Assembly (NCBI GenBank): GCA_030145595.1
Contig: JAQYVG010000066.1
Coordinates: 1-13,895 of the forward strand
DNA from: Desulfobacterales bacterium
GTDB lineage: Bacteria > Desulfobacterota > Desulfobacteria > Desulfobacterales > UBA11574
DNA: 13,895 bases
Direction: 5' to 3'
Each line of letters begins with the position of its first letter. Position 1 is the stretch's first letter. The notes beneath the pieces are model-generated. The model saw only the letters and a program-made list of their open reading frames with translations, made no database searches and had not been told where the DNA came from. Below, piece after piece: positions 13,411 to 13,895 of this stretch. The position numbers and the translations under genes were made by a program.

Positions 13411-13644
13411 ATGGAAACACACATTAACATTCAATTATTTGCCTCATTAAGCAACTTCACGCCGGTTTCTGCGGAAAAATATCCGATTGCGCCGGGCACA
13501 ACAGTCGGCATGCTCCTCGATCAATTGGGTGTGGCCAAGGATGAAGCCAAACTTATTTTTATCGACGGCAAAAAGGGTGATTTGACGTCAACGCTGCAGG
13601 GCGGAGAAAGGGTCGGTATTTTTCCTCCGGTGGGAGGAGGGTAA
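13411..13644 (+). CDS. MoaD/ThiS-like sulfur-carrier protein
   Basis: A 77-residue beta-grasp protein ending VGIFPPVGGG, the exposed Gly-Gly tail that is adenylated and thiocarboxylated in this family. Upstream elements also fit: the first strand INIQLFASL (5-13), the helix TTVGMLLDQLG (30-40) and LIFIDGKKGDLTSTLQGGER (48-67). MoaD feeds sulfur to molybdopterin (or the tungsten form) and ThiS to thiazole; other members serve cysteine or thiamine side pathways. No E1-like MoeB/ThiF, MoaE or ThiG gene is visible, so the pathway cannot be assigned. The ATG at 13411 lacks a visible Shine-Dalgarno. Divergent from the AEC gene. The last Gly is the third in a row. Confidence 0.85.
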   Translation: METHINIQLFASLSNFTPVSAEKYPIAPGTTVGMLLDQLGVAKDEAKLIFIDGKKGDLTSTLQGGERVGIFPPVGGG

Positions 13645-13895
13645 TTGGTTCCGTCACCTTCCCAGGCTTTTCTATAACCATTGGCTCTCCTTTATAAGTA
13701 AAATGTATATTCTTGTTTTGCTGTATCGTCAAGACTTGAGGGTTAGTAAAGAGCCTGGCTTATGCCAATAGTTGACTATTTTATCTGGCTATTCTATTTA
13801 CTGGGCATGAAGCAAACCTTGACAAACGCTAAAGGCATCGCATCCCGCATATTCCACGTTGAGGCTGCCGGCTGCCGGTTTAGAGTCAAAAGCAT
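13645..13895. other. Window end, no gene called
   Basis: The minus strand is open from the edge to a TAG at 13794-13796 (33 codons after an ATG at the very edge), which could be the end of a gene outside or chance. AATAG-TTGA-CTATT (13767-13780) is a small hairpin, and GGCTGCC is repeated in tandem at about 13862-13875. No clear terminator follows the sulfur-carrier gene. Confidence 0.4.

Overview
The window reads as a piece of a Gram-negative, probably anaerobic bacterial chromosome. LpxD (lipid A synthesis) implies an outer membrane. The sulfur-amino-acid enzymes, the RdgC variant, the PilZ protein with an Arg-rich tail and the many small palindromic intergenic elements fit best with Desulfobacterota (a Desulfobacteraceae-like sulfate reducer). 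That lineage is an inference from protein style; there is no rRNA or other marker here. No tRNA, rRNA, CRISPR array or complete insertion sequence was seen.

Layout. 1-1410 (minus strand): a DUF4124/retropepsin-like aspartic protease, a PaaI-type hotdog thioesterase and the first 54 codons of a YfcE-type metallophosphoesterase, in that order of transcription. 1441-1632: a cluster of hairpins and repeats. 1652-1930 (minus): a small zinc-ribbon membrane protein whose end carries a fresh 27-bp duplication. 2130-3419 (minus): CyuA-type L-cysteine desulfidase. 3435-3615: a MITE-like element with terminal inverted repeats, ending against the stop of a four-helix membrane protein (3616-4008, minus). 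4210-5355 (plus): RdgC followed in the same frame by its apparent C-terminal partner, separated only by two stop codons. 5375-7508 (minus): a plant-type methionine gamma-lyase, a 41-codon ORF and an EI24/CysZ-like membrane protein in one likely operon. 7509-8531: a gene-poor stretch with a long inverted repeat, a gene remnant and the terminator of the PilZ gene (8532-9002, minus). 9009-9323: no convincing gene. 9324-11371 (minus): a two-helix K+ channel with RCK domains, then lpxD. 11453-11869 (minus): two adjacent gene relics, a DksA/TraR zinc finger and a frameshifted alpha/beta hydrolase. 11993-12358 (plus): a CGGC-domain cysteine-rich protein. 12391-13311 (minus): an AEC-family transporter. 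13411-13644 (plus): a MoaD/ThiS-like sulfur carrier. 13645-13895: no gene called.

How the genes fit together. Several loci concern sulfur: cysteine desulfidase, methionine gamma-lyase with a CysZ-like protein beside it, and a free-standing sulfur carrier. They lie in separate transcription units, so this is a theme and not a demonstrated system. I did not find a clear novel multi-gene system. The observations most worth following are the split RdgC pair, the plant-type methionine gamma-lyase operon, the three palindromic element types, and the paired relics. In several places the Shine-Dalgarno position supports a start codon inside the longest possible reading frame; those choices are explained in the entries.
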